Shown here piece by piece: positions 6,319 through 14,275 of a DNA stretch of 26,948 bases. Each line of letters starts with the position of its first letter. The first letter of the stretch is position 1. The DNA comes from JBCDCP01 sp039181495 (lineage in GTDB: Bacteria > Pseudomonadota > Alphaproteobacteria > Rhizobiales > Tepidamorphaceae): NCBI GenBank assembly GCA_039181495.1, contig JBCDCP010000027.1:1-26948 (forward strand). The letters run 5' to 3'. Position numbers and translations under genes: made by a program. The notes under the pieces were generated by a model that was not told where the DNA came from, ran no database searches, and was given only the letters and a program-made list of their open reading frames with translations.

Positions 6319-9143
6319 GCGGCCTGCCTTCCATTACGAATGTCGTACAGTGAGGCGAGAAGCCCCTTGCGGTCGAATTTGGCGACGAAATCGTTGAATC
6401 CAGCCTGGCGCCCACGCTCAATTGCAGCAGGTGCCGTATGCGAGCTCAGAGCAACCAACGGAATCTTCGACAGTTTGGGATCAGCGGACAGACGTTCACA
6501 GAGTTCGAACCCGTCCATCTGCGGCATCTCGATATCGCTGACGATCAGATCACAGGACAGGCCACCGCTGAGTGCATCCCAGGCCTTTTGCCCGTCCTCG
6601 AACACCTTGACATCGTAGCCAGCGGACTTGAGCACCGGCGTCAGCATGTCACGGAAAAACGCCGAGTCATCCACCAGCACCAGCGTTTGGCTTTGCTTGG
6701 ACGCCTGCATCTCGCGACGATTGAACCAATCGCTAAAGGCCATCGGCAGGTAATGGGCCACATCAAGCACTTCGGTCGCCTTACCCTTGATCACGGACGT
6801 CCCAACAACGCCTTCGCGCTCAGAGGCAAGCTCGACCGACAGTTCTTCCTCGACAATGTCGACGATGCGATCGATCACGAGGCCCATCGAACGGCCACTG
6901 TCGGAAAAGACCAGGAGCGGCTGAGTTCCTTCTTCGCGCCAGGCGACGTTATTATTGACGCGGACGAGCGGCATCAGCTGGCCACGATACTGCACCACGT
7001 GCCGGCCATTCGACTCTTCGATCAACTCGGCCTTGATTTCCTCAAGCCGGGTGACAAGCGAGAGTGGAACTGCCTTGGGCTCGTCGGAGCCGGCAGTGAA
7101 GACCAGAAGTGATGTGGTCTCGCGCGTATTCTGCGCCTCATCGCCCACACTTGAGAGCTGTTCAGCCTGTTCGGAGATATCGGTCTGGATAGACTGGGCC
7201 ACTCCATTGGGATCGATGATCATGATCACCGATCCGTCGCCAAGGATCGTATTGCCGGAGAAGGTCGAGATCTCGCGCAACAGCGATGACATCGGCTTCA
7301 CGACGATTTCTTCTGTGTGGAACACGCCATCGACGACGATGCCGAAGATCTGCCCACCGACCTGCATAACCACAATGAACCCGGCCTCGGCATCGTTGGC
7401 CGGCTCCACATCTGCGACCAGTTCTCCGGCATCCACCTCGACGTCGTCAGAAGCGCCAGCCGGTTCTTCGGTCAGCTTGGCAATCGGCTCCGGCAGGATC
7501 GGGGCGCCCTCTTCAACACCAAGCACCGAACGAAGCGAAACCAGCGGAAGGAGCTGATTGCGCAACCGCAAGACAGGCGTGTCCTTGATGTGTTCGATAC
7601 GATGGTCGGAGTTCGACTGCGCGCGCACCAGCTCCATGACCGCCAGTTGCGGAATGGCAAACCGTTGACCTGCGCTCTCGACGATCAACGCCGAGACAAT
7701 AGCCAATGTGAGCGGGATCTTGATCGTGAAGGTCGTGCCTTCACCTTCAACCGATTTGAGATCAATCGATCCACCGATCAGCTCGATGTTGGTCCGCACC
7801 ACATCCATGCCCACACCCCGTCCGGAGACGGCAGTGACCTCTTGGGCGGTTGAGAACCCGGCACCCATGATGAAGCGGTGGATTTGGGACTCCGACATCT
7901 TGTCGAGTTCGGCGTCGGTGGCGAGGCCCTTCTCCAGCACTTTCTGGCGAATTTTGTCGGAGTTGAGACCTTTGCCGTCATCGGCAATCGATATGATGAT
8001 GTGCCCGCCTTCATGATAGGCCGATAGACGGATCAGTCCTTTACGAGACTTGCCTGAAGCTTCGCGGTCATCGGGCATCTCGAGACCATGATCCGCCGAG
8101 TTCCGCACCATGTGCGTCAACGGATCCTTGATCAGCTCAAGGACCTGGCGATCGAGTTCGGTCTCCTGACCGACCATGTCCAGCTCAATGTCCTTGTCCA
8201 GTTCCTGAGCCAGATCGCGGACAATGCGCGGCAGCTTCTGCCAGGCATTGCCGATTGGCTGCATCCGCGTCTGCATGACGCCTTCCTGCAATTCGGCAGT
8301 GACGTTCGATAGCCGTTGCAGCGGAACCTTGAACTCGGAGTCCTCATGCCGCCGGACGATCTCCAGCAGCTGATTGCGGGTCAGCACCAGTTCGCTGACC
8401 ATAGTGATGAGATGCTCAAGCGTCTCGACATTCACCCGCAATGTCTGGTTCTGAACCGGAGCGTCGGACTTGGCAGCAGGCTTGGCTGCCGCGGGCTTTG
8501 CTCTATCAGCTTTTGCAACCGGCTTGGCCGGTTCCTCATTGGCTGGCGCGGGAGCAGAAGCAGCCGGCATCTCAGCGTCCGGCAATGCCAATTCCGGACC
8601 GGGGGCTTCGCGAAACGCGCGCTCGAGATCATCCAGGGAAACTTCGCCCGGCTTCAGCTCGCGATCCAGCTCCTGGATCACAAGCGGTGGATCCTCGCTC
8701 TCTCCGGTGTCTTCGGTGTCTGCAGCGGTGGCATCGTCGTTCGCTGCATCCGGCACGGCATCGAGATTGCCGCCAGCCGTCAACAGATCGAGCTTTTCGA
8801 TGAGATCGGTATCGGCCCCTTCGGGCTCGGCACCGGTGGCGCCCAGCTCATCGAGAAGTTCCTTGATGCGGTCGATCGACAACAGGATGACGGTGACGCC
8901 CTCACCTGTCACAGGTGCGCCGTCACGATATTTGCCCATCAGGTTTTCGGCAGCGTGCGCCAGTGACTCAAGGCGCGGCAACCCGAGGAACCCGCAAGTG
9001 CCCTTGATGGTATGAACGAGGCGGAAGATGTTGCCGAGGATCTCGGCGTTGTTTGGTTCCTGCTCAAACTTGACGAGTTCCACGTCAACCACATCGAGAC
9101 TTTCATGCGTCTCAGTCAGAAACTCGCTCAGAAGATCGTCCAT
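6315..9143 (-). CDS. cheA: Hybrid chemotaxis histidine kinase CheA (Hpt - kinase - CheW - CheW - receiver)
   Basis: CheA autophosphorylates in response to receptors and passes phosphate to CheY and CheB. Domains in order (942 residues): Hpt/P1 with H44 in RLVHTIKGTCG; an acidic then Ala/Lys/Pro-rich linker (about 125-230) in place of a clear P2; P3 dimerisation (about 235-300); P4 kinase with N box HMVRNSADHG (344-353), G1 DDGKGL (388-393), F box FIMGAGFS (424-431) and G2 GRGVGMDVV (441-449). Next is a CheW-like P5 (about 475-650) split by an acidic insert at 550-588, then a second CheW-like domain (about 677-805). The C-terminal receiver (818-935) has acidic D825/D826 and phosphoacceptor D870 in VSDIEMPQMDG. 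Its usual Lys-Pro reads Lys-Phe (922-923). The start ATG 9143 has GGGG upstream; the frame runs 19 codons further without support. Classical CheA lacks the second CheW domain and the receiver. Confidence 0.95.
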   Translation of the reverse strand: MDDLLSEFLTETHESLDVVDVELVKFEQEPNNAEILGNIFRLVHTIKGTCGFLGLPRLESLAHAAENLMGKYRDGAPVTGEGVTVILLSIDRIKELLDELGATGAEPEGADTDLIEKLDLLTAGGNLDAVPDAANDDATAADTEDTGESEDPPLVIQELDRELKPGEVSLDDLERAFREAPGPELALPDAEMPAASAPAPANEEPAKPVAKADRAKPAAAKPAAKSDAPVQNQTLRVNVETLEHLITMVSELVLTRNQLLEIVRRHEDSEFKVPLQRLSNVTAELQEGVMQTRMQPIGNAWQKLPRIVRDLAQELDKDIELDMVGQETELDRQVLELIKDPLTHMVRNSADHGLEMPDDREASGKSRKGLIRLSAYHEGGHIIISIADDGKGLNSDKIRQKVLEKGLATDAELDKMSESQIHRFIMGAGFSTAQEVTAVSGRGVGMDVVRTNIELIGGSIDLKSVEGEGTTFTIKIPLTLAIVSALIVESAGQRFAIPQLAVMELVRAQSNSDHRIEHIKDTPVLRLRNQLLPLVSLRSVLGVEEGAPILPEPIAKLTEEPAGASDDVEVDAGELVADVEPANDAEAGFIVVMQVGGQIFGIVVDGVFHTEEIVVKPMSSLLREISTFSGNTILGDGSVIMIIDPNGVAQSIQTDISEQAEQLSSVGDEAQNTRETTSLLVFTAGSDEPKAVPLSLVTRLEEIKAELIEESNGRHVVQYRGQLMPLVRVNNNVAWREEGTQPLLVFSDSGRSMGLVIDRIVDIVEEELSVELASEREGVVGTSVIKGKATEVLDVAHYLPMAFSDWFNRREMQASKQSQTLVLVDDSAFFRDMLTPVLKSAGYDVKVFEDGQKAWDALSGGLSCDLIVSDIEMPQMDGFELCERLSADPKLSKIPLVALSSHTAPAAIERGRQAGFNDFVAKFDRKGLLASLYDIRNGRQAA

Positions 9144-9226
9144 GCCACTACCCCGCACTACAAAACAGCAGGGTCGCAAGGACAGAACGCCCGCGACCAC
9201 ATGCGCGGGTGATACTCAGGGCAATC

Positions 9227-9232
9227 GGTTAA
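9227..9232 (-). promoter_or_regulatory. Possible CtrA half-site upstream of cheA
   Basis: On the minus strand the chpT-cheA gap (9144-9280) contains TTAACC followed by GAT, resembling the CtrA half-site TTAACCAT, about 85 bases before the cheA start. There is no second TTAA at the canonical spacing. The same gap holds a hairpin with 6-bp arms (9190-9195 and 9204-9209) that could separate chpT from cheA. Both are weak signals. Confidence 0.25.
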
Positions 9233-9280
9233 GGATAAATTGCCGACGCGAATATCGGCCGGGCACTCCAGTTCAGGCGA

Positions 9281-9958
9281 TTATCGCGCGGTCACGACTA
9301 TAGCCTCGCCATCCTCGCGAACATCAACCGTCATACCAGCACGGCCGGCAACGAGACCGGTGTAGTAGTTCTGGATCGAGTGGGCATCGACACCTTCCTC
9401 GGGCACGACTCCAGCGAGCGCGTCCACCACGCCAACCGGGACGCGGGCATTCATGCCGGTTGAACGAAGCGAGAAGGCCAGTGGAGCCGTCTGCACATCG
9501 ATAGCCAGTTCTCCGCCGCGCGGAATGGCTGAACTCGCAATCACCGCCAGATTGAGCAGCAGCTTGACGGAATCCTTGGCGACATTCTCATTGGGTGCAT
9601 TCCAGGAAATCGTCATCTTATCGGATTGAAAGAACCCCTCGGCGACGGATCCGGCATCATCAAGATTGATCTCACTTCCAGCCGCCGAGCCCGCACCATA
9701 GGCCATGCGGCAGAATTTGAGTTTTGCCGAGGCCTGCTCCGCGCTTTTCTGAATTAGGTCCATGGCAAAATCGCGCATGTCAGCGCTGTTTTCGTCGGCA
9801 AGAACCTCAAGCCCATTGTTCACTGCACCGATCGGACTGATCAGATCATGACAGACCTTGCTCGTCAGGAGGGCGGCAAGCTCCATCGCATCAGGCGCAG
9901 ATTTGGCGGACGAAGATGGAACAGGAGCAGCTTGAGAGGTCATCGGTTCAGCGGACAT
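9281..9958 (-). CDS. chpT: Histidine phosphotransferase ChpT
   Basis: ChpT shuttles phosphate from the receiver of the hybrid kinase CckA to CtrA and CpdR in alphaproteobacteria. The dimerisation helix carries the phosphorylatable H37 in KVCHDLISPIGAVNNGLEVL, the family signature. A degenerate GHKL-like domain without intact ATP-binding boxes makes up the rest, including NENVAKDSVKLLLNLAVIAS and a C-terminal QNYYTGLVAGRAGM. The 225-residue length fits the family. I chose ATG 9958, with AGGA about 11 bases upstream; ATG 9943 is an alternative. The open frame extends 51 codons further with sequence unlike ChpT. It heads the chemotaxis cluster, 137 bases before cheA in the same orientation, and is divergent from cysQ. 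Known ChpT proteins do not bind ATP; the absence of kinase motifs here agrees. Confidence 0.92.
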   Translation of the reverse strand: MSAEPMTSQAAPVPSSSAKSAPDAMELAALLTSKVCHDLISPIGAVNNGLEVLADENSADMRDFAMDLIQKSAEQASAKLKFCRMAYGAGSAAGSEINLDDAGSVAEGFFQSDKMTISWNAPNENVAKDSVKLLLNLAVIASSAIPRGGELAIDVQTAPLAFSLRSTGMNARVPVGVVDALAGVVPEEGVDAHSIQNYYTGLVAGRAGMTVDVREDGEAIVVTAR

Positions 9959-10158
9959 GGCGTGTAAAATCCTGAAGAAGACAGCGACGCGAAACAAGGC
10001 GGGAAAGCGCCGCAAGAAGCGCGAATCGGGTTCCGATGTCGATGTAAATGGTGATACACAGCGCCAGACCGGTTGCCAAGCAAGCTGGGAACTTTGCCCG
10101 GCGCGCTGCATCAGCGTCTGTGGATCGTGATGAGCATCGAGACAACAAGGATCGGCCC

Positions 10159-11022
10159 GTGATCGAATACCGCCACGAGCTCATTGCCATGATCGGTGCG
10201 GCACTGCGCGCTGGCGCCGCGATCCGTGCCATTTCTGACGCAGGTGTGGTCGCCGACACGAAATCCGACGGGTCTCCGGTTTGTGCCGCCGACAAGGCCG
10301 GCGAGACGATCATCCTCGACGCTCTGCAGCCGGTTTGGCCCGATGCGTCGTTTGTCGGGGAGGAGATGGTCGATGCGGGCAATCAGATCCGGCTCAAACG
10401 CCGGATGGTGTTGGTAGATGCCCTGGACGGAACCAAGGAGTTCATCGCCGGACGGGATGATTACACGGTGAACATCGCGATCGTCGAAGACGGTCTTCCG
10501 GTCGCGGGAGTTGTCCATCAGCCAGCCAATGGCCTGACCTATGCCGGAGAGGCCGGCCTGGGCGCTTTCAGTCTTGATGCGACCGGACTTGATCCCGAGG
10601 ACATGGCAACTTTGGTTTCCCGCGCCAAGCCATTACGCCCCGCCAAACGTGCCATGGATCGAAACCGGTGGCGGGCTGTCATGAGCAGGTCGCACGCGGA
10701 CCCGGAGACGACAGCGTTTATGGACGGCAATGGCATCGGACAGACAGTCGCGGCCGGCTCATCGGTCAAGTTCTGCGTTGTTGCTCGTGGAGACGCCGAT
10801 CTCTATCCCCGTCTGGGTCCGATCCGGGCTTGGGATATTGCCGCGGGACACGCGGTGCTGGTCGCCGCCGGTGGCCATATGACCCATCCGGACGGCACAC
10901 CTTATCGCTACAATTTCGGGATGAACGGTTTCTCGTGTTCGGGATTTATTGCCTGGGGCTCAACGCCTGAATCGGTATCGTTGCCCGATCCTGATGCAGC
11001 AATGGCTTCGGCCTCTTCTTGA
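10159..11022 (+). CDS. cysQ: 3'(2'),5'-bisphosphate nucleotidase CysQ-like (inositol monophosphatase superfamily)
   Basis: A Mg-dependent phosphatase that in CysQ removes the 3' phosphate of PAP/PAPS formed in sulfate assimilation. Metal-binding motifs of the superfamily are present: GEE at 67-69, VDALDGTKEF at 86-95 (D87 and D90) and AWDIAAGHAVL at 224-234 (D226). TVNIAIVEDGLPVAGVVHQP is typical of the CysQ branch. I chose the GTG at 10159, with AAGGA 7 bases upstream, giving 287 residues. The frame is open to an ATG at 10048, but that segment is basic and unlike the family. The final 38 codons overlap the convergent YHS-domain gene. An inositol-1-phosphatase activity cannot be excluded. Confidence 0.88.
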   Translation: MIEYRHELIAMIGAALRAGAAIRAISDAGVVADTKSDGSPVCAADKAGETIILDALQPVWPDASFVGEEMVDAGNQIRLKRRMVLVDALDGTKEFIAGRDDYTVNIAIVEDGLPVAGVVHQPANGLTYAGEAGLGAFSLDATGLDPEDMATLVSRAKPLRPAKRAMDRNRWRAVMSRSHADPETTAFMDGNGIGQTVAAGSSVKFCVVARGDADLYPRLGPIRAWDIAAGHAVLVAAGGHMTHPDGTPYRYNFGMNGFSCSGFIAWGSTPESVSLPDPDAAMASASS

Positions 11023-11543
11023 GGGTCAATTCCCCGCCTCAAGGCCCACTCGCGCCCGGCGCGTTCGAGGAAGTAGTCGGGCTCTCTGTTGAACGCGAAT
11101 TGTTGGCGGGTCCCGGCGAAAAGGTATAGCCGACCCTGATCGACGACGAACAACTCAGGTTCAGATTCTGCGAGGGCTCCGTGGGACAAAGAGACCACGG
11201 CATAGCCACCGAACTGCGGCGCATAGATCTCCGGATTCTTGGCGAATGCATCACGATTGCCAGGATTGGCGAAGATCCAGTAGGCCCCCTGCCAATAGAC
11301 CTCGTGTTGCGGCAATCCGCGTTTCGGCGCGCCGTCGGCAAAATAGGCCACAGGGTCGAACCCGCGAATGGCAAAGCCCGTGCGGTTATCCGAGTAGACC
11401 GGCACCCGGTTGCCCTTCCAGTGCCATTCCAACTGGGCTGCCTGCTCTGCTGCCTGCTCGGCCGCTTGAACAGCGATGGACGTGACCAAGCTTGCGATTG
11501 CCAAGGCCAGGATGCCAAACATTTTCTTAACCGAACCGGCCAT
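10908..11543 (-). CDS. Secreted YHS-domain family protein
   Basis: A small exported protein. The N-terminus has a basic start and a hydrophobic stretch (about 8-24) ending in VQAA, a likely signal peptide. The following repeat EQAAEQAAQ is near the cleavage site. The YHS core is AIRGFDPVAYF and VYWQGAYWIFANPGNRDAFAKNPEIYAPQFGGY, the pattern seen in many proteobacterial YHS-domain proteins of unknown role. The family has been linked to metal binding, but no cysteine cluster is visible here. I chose ATG 11543 from the signal peptide; the ribosome site is weak and the downstream ATG at 11522 is possible. The last 38 or so codons lie antisense to cysQ and encode an acidic, low-complexity tail. 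Divergent from eipA. Confidence 0.82.
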   Translation of the reverse strand: MAGSVKKMFGILALAIASLVTSIAVQAAEQAAEQAAQLEWHWKGNRVPVYSDNRTGFAIRGFDPVAYFADGAPKRGLPQHEVYWQGAYWIFANPGNRDAFAKNPEIYAPQFGGYAVVSLSHGALAESEPELFVVDQGRLYLFAGTRQQFAFNREPDYFLERAGREWALRRGIDPQEEAEAIAASGSGNDTDSGVEPQAINPEHEKPFIPKL

Positions 11544-11711
11544 ATTTTTACCAATCGGATGGTTTGTAGCACTGCGCCGGCTGCTCCGGCTCACCTGTGA
11601 GCATTGCCCCGCGCCGCTTAAGGAACTGCAAACCTGATGCTGGCCGCCTGGGCTGAAAGCCGGTGTTGTGTTGCCGGAGATATGCCCCCGCGTATGAGGA
11701 GTTGAAGGCCG

Positions 11712-12320
11712 ATGACGAAGCAGAACCGCCACATCACCCGCCGTACGCTGATCAAGGGCAGTGCAGCCTCGGCAATCGGCGCCGCTCTTCCAGTTGCACT
11801 GGCACCGCAAGCGCTGGCTCAATTCGCATCACCCGATGCGACCTACTCGCAGGACGAACTTGTCGATACCGGCCATCGTTTCTTTGGCGCAGTGTCCAAG
11901 GGGCTGGCAAAGAGCGTCGAGTACGTCTTCCAACGCGCCGGACGGCCCAATGGTTACATCCTGGGTGAAGAAGGTTCAGGTGCCTTTGTGGCCGGGCTTC
12001 GCTATGGAGAGGGAACGCTCTACACAAAGAATGCCGGTCTTCATCAGAGCTTCTGGCAGGGACCGAGCATCGGATGGGATTTTGGCGGCGAAGGCGCCCG
12101 CACGATGATGCTGGTCTACAATCTGCGCAGCGTATCGGACATGTATCGCTACTATGGTGGAGTGAATGGCTCGGCCTATGTGGTTGGCGGCTTCGGCGTT
12201 TCTTTTTTCGCCAACAGCCCGGTCATGGTGGCACCGATCCAGTCGGGCGTCGGCGCCCGGCTTGGTGTCAATGCCGGCTATCTGAAGTTCACCCGCCGGC
12301 CGACCTGGAACCCGTTCTAA
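11712..12320 (+). CDS. eipA: Envelope integrity protein EipA-like (DUF1134)
   Basis: A periplasmic DUF1134 protein. Brucella EipA is a small beta-barrel protein needed for cell-envelope integrity and is reported to be under CtrA control. The N-terminus carries a twin-arginine signal (R10-R11 in RRTLIKG), a hydrophobic region and a cleavage site ALA-Q near residue 36. The mature part is Gly- and aromatic-rich, with SVEYVFQRAGRPNGYILGEE, SIGWDFGGEGARTMMLVYNL and YVVGGFGVSFF. The 202-residue length is usual. GAGGAG and GAAGG lie upstream of the ATG. A strong terminator follows. It is divergent from the YHS-domain gene, so the 168-base gap between them must hold both promoters. I recognise the family with good confidence; the envelope role is by homology. 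Confidence 0.88.
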   Translation: MTKQNRHITRRTLIKGSAASAIGAALPVALAPQALAQFASPDATYSQDELVDTGHRFFGAVSKGLAKSVEYVFQRAGRPNGYILGEEGSGAFVAGLRYGEGTLYTKNAGLHQSFWQGPSIGWDFGGEGARTMMLVYNLRSVSDMYRYYGGVNGSAYVVGGFGVSFFANSPVMVAPIQSGVGARLGVNAGYLKFTRRPTWNPF

Positions 12321-12346
12321 GTCGAAGTCTCCATTGCGGATGCTAG

Positions 12347-12375
12347 AAAAAGGGCTGCCATCGGCAGCCCTTTTT
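12347..12375 (+). terminator. Intrinsic terminator after eipA
   Basis: A 13-bp perfect stem (12347-12359 with 12363-12375) and a 3-base loop end in a run of five T. It lies 27 bases after the eipA stop. The A run on the other side means it could also work in reverse. The following 243 bases up to the next gene (12376-12618) show no convincing gene. Confidence 0.92.
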
Positions 12376-12618
12376 GTTTGCCGACCTTAACTGCCGCAGC
12401 GCGAAATTTCTCGCCGGCAACCTCAGATTCGGATCAATCCTGTGATTCTGCCCGTTCCAACCGGCGCGCTTTAACGTTACCATTCGGTTTACGTCGCGTC
12501 CCCGGCACAAAACTGTCATCTGAGACGCGCGATAAAAGGCCCAGCGGATCCGTGGCCTGGTAGTAAAGCGGCAACATAGCGAGGCCAACTCGCCGACCCG
12601 CCGATTGGAGAGTGCGTC

Positions 12619-13773
12619 ATGATCGAATGGGCCATGCTCTTTGCCTTGGGGTTTTGCACCGCCGGGCTTCTCGCATTGCTTGCTATCCCGGCCATCTGGC
12701 GCCGGGCTGAAACAGTCACAAGCCGTCGAATTCGCGGCGCATTACCAATTTCGATGTCCGAACTTCAGGCGGAAAAAGACCAGCTGCGCGCAGAATTCGC
12801 CATGAGTGCAAGGAAGCTTGAGACCTCCGTCGACGATCTCAAGGAAAAGATGGCTGAATCCAAGACCGTGATCGGCAAGAAGGACGAGTTGATCCGGAAG
12901 CTGCGCGGTGACATCAGCGCCCGCCGAAAGGTCGAGGAAGACCTGCACAACAGGATCGAGACGCTGCAGGGCCAGGTCAAACAGCACGAGAAGACAATCA
13001 AGACTGCCGAGGAAGTTATCGAGAGCCGCGATGCCACTCTGGCCGAACGCGACAACAGCCTGATGCGGAAGGCACGCGAACTGGCCGATGCCACGGCATT
13101 GTCCGACACCCGACGGGTTGAGCTGGTCGCACTCGAGACCAAACTGCAGGCCGTCAATGCCAGCCTCGATGATCGGACCGCGAGCGTTGAGAAGCGCGAT
13201 GGCGTTATCCTCGAACGCGATGAACAGATTACCGGCATGCAACGTGATCTGTCCGAGACTAAGGCTGGGCTTGCATCACGCGAATCCGAAGTGAAGCGCC
13301 TTCGCCAGTCGATCGAACGCCAGGAAGAAACGATCGCCTCACACGAAGCTGATCTCGAGAACCTGCGCCGCGCTGTCAAAGCTGAGCGGGCTGCCGTTGA
13401 GGAGAAGGGCCGCGAATTGTCCAATGCCGAGAGGCTGATCTCTGAGCGCACCGGTGAAGCTGGTCGGCTGGCCGCACAACTCGCACGCGCCAAAAAGCCC
13501 AGTGCCAAGAACGGCCGCGAGAGCGAAGCCGATGCAGAACCGGAAACCGAGGACAAGGCGGCGACCGGCGCACTCAACCGCGAGCGACGCGAGAACGCCT
13601 TGCTGCGCGAGAAGCTGAACGATCTCACCGCACAGGTTATCGGTCTGACGGCCAGCCTTGATGAGGACGGCGAAATCGCCGAGATGGCTCAATCCATAGC
13701 CGCGTCAGGCGAAAACGGGGAAATGTCGGGCCTCGCCGCGCGGATCAAGGCGTTGCAGAACCGAGCGTCCTGA
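12619..13773 (+). CDS. Membrane-anchored coiled-coil protein, conserved hypothetical
   Basis: A 384-residue protein with one N-terminal membrane segment (about 4-27, starting MIEWAMLFALGF), a basic stretch (WRRAETVTSRRIR) and then a long cytoplasmic coiled coil from about 48 to 300. The coiled coil is dense in Glu, Lys, Arg, Leu and Asp with no prolines, and is followed by a charged linker and a shorter helical end. The segment LPISMSELQAEKDQLRAEFAMSARKLE resembles a conserved N-terminal region I recall from rhizobial hypothetical proteins. No enzymatic motif is seen. GGAG lies 8 bases before the ATG. The layout suggests a scaffold or spacer at the inner membrane, but the function is unknown. 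Ends 29 bases from a convergent gene. Confidence 0.85.
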   Translation: MIEWAMLFALGFCTAGLLALLAIPAIWRRAETVTSRRIRGALPISMSELQAEKDQLRAEFAMSARKLETSVDDLKEKMAESKTVIGKKDELIRKLRGDISARRKVEEDLHNRIETLQGQVKQHEKTIKTAEEVIESRDATLAERDNSLMRKARELADATALSDTRRVELVALETKLQAVNASLDDRTASVEKRDGVILERDEQITGMQRDLSETKAGLASRESEVKRLRQSIERQEETIASHEADLENLRRAVKAERAAVEEKGRELSNAERLISERTGEAGRLAAQLARAKKPSAKNGRESEADAEPETEDKAATGALNRERRENALLREKLNDLTAQVIGLTASLDEDGEIAEMAQSIAASGENGEMSGLAARIKALQNRAS

Positions 13774-13802
13774 CAAGGCTCCGTCTGGCAGGCGGGAAAC
13801 GA

Positions 13803-14225
13803 TCAATTCCCCTGCGGCGGTTGGGGCTGCAACCGATAGCGGCCGACCACCTGCCCGACCGATGCGTCGAACAAAATGAGAGATTCGGCACCGCTGGCGT
13901 TCCGCACGCGGAGGAGGATCCGGTTGCCATCGAGATCGGACGAAACGACGCTCTCGCCAGCTTCAATCGCGATACTCGCGGAGGCGCTCGCCCCTGAAGC
14001 CGCAAGCGGCGGTACGGCTTCCGCATCACCGAACACGCCGGTACGGTAAAGGATCGCGATGAAAACCGCGACAAAGCCGAGGCCCATAATGCCGAATGAA
14101 CCGACCAGAAGGCGTGTTAGTTTGCGGCGCAGTTTTTCCGCTGCCGGGTCAAGCGGCGGTTCTTCGTCGTCGTCCATCCGTCCGCCAGGTCCCGTCGTGA
14201 TCTCGGACATCTCCCGGTTGCGCAT
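13803..14225 (-). CDS. Small single-pass membrane protein (DUF6476-like)
   Basis: A 140-residue protein with an acidic N-terminus, a basic helix (KLRRKLTRLL), one transmembrane segment (about 40-60, VGSFGIMGLGFVAVFIAILY) and a periplasmic domain. That domain contains ESVVSSDLDGNRILLRVRN and SLILFDASVGQVVGRYRLQ, a small beta-rich unit. This layout matches proteins called DUF6476 in alphaproteobacteria; no function is known to me. I chose ATG 14225, with GAAGGG 9 bases upstream; an ATG five codons later has its ribosome site too close. The frame is open upstream into rluD, which does not look coding. Divergent from rluD with about 50 bases between starts. Confidence 0.78.
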   Translation of the reverse strand: MRNREMSEITTGPGGRMDDDEEPPLDPAAEKLRRKLTRLLVGSFGIMGLGFVAVFIAILYRTGVFGDAEAVPPLAASGASASASIAIEAGESVVSSDLDGNRILLRVRNASGAESLILFDASVGQVVGRYRLQPQPPQGN

Positions 14226-14275
14226 TGGTTCGAGCCCTTCTCTGCCTGCGGTTCGATAACGGGGAATGCCGCTCA

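Noticed and set aside
8316..9015. Long plus-strand open frames opposite the CheA linker
   Set aside because: Shadows of Ala/Glu/Pro-rich coding sequence; no start signals or domains.
10048..10158. 37-codon upstream extension of cysQ
   Set aside because: Not family-like. The GTG at 10159 has AAGGA at good spacing.
11544..11822. 93-codon upstream extension of the YHS-domain gene
   Set aside because: It would bury the signal peptide and would overlap the eipA start.
12765..13628. Minus-strand open frame of 287 codons opposite the coiled-coil gene
   Set aside because: Its Ser/Arg-rich composition is the expected shadow of Glu/Lys/Arg-rich heptads on the other strand.
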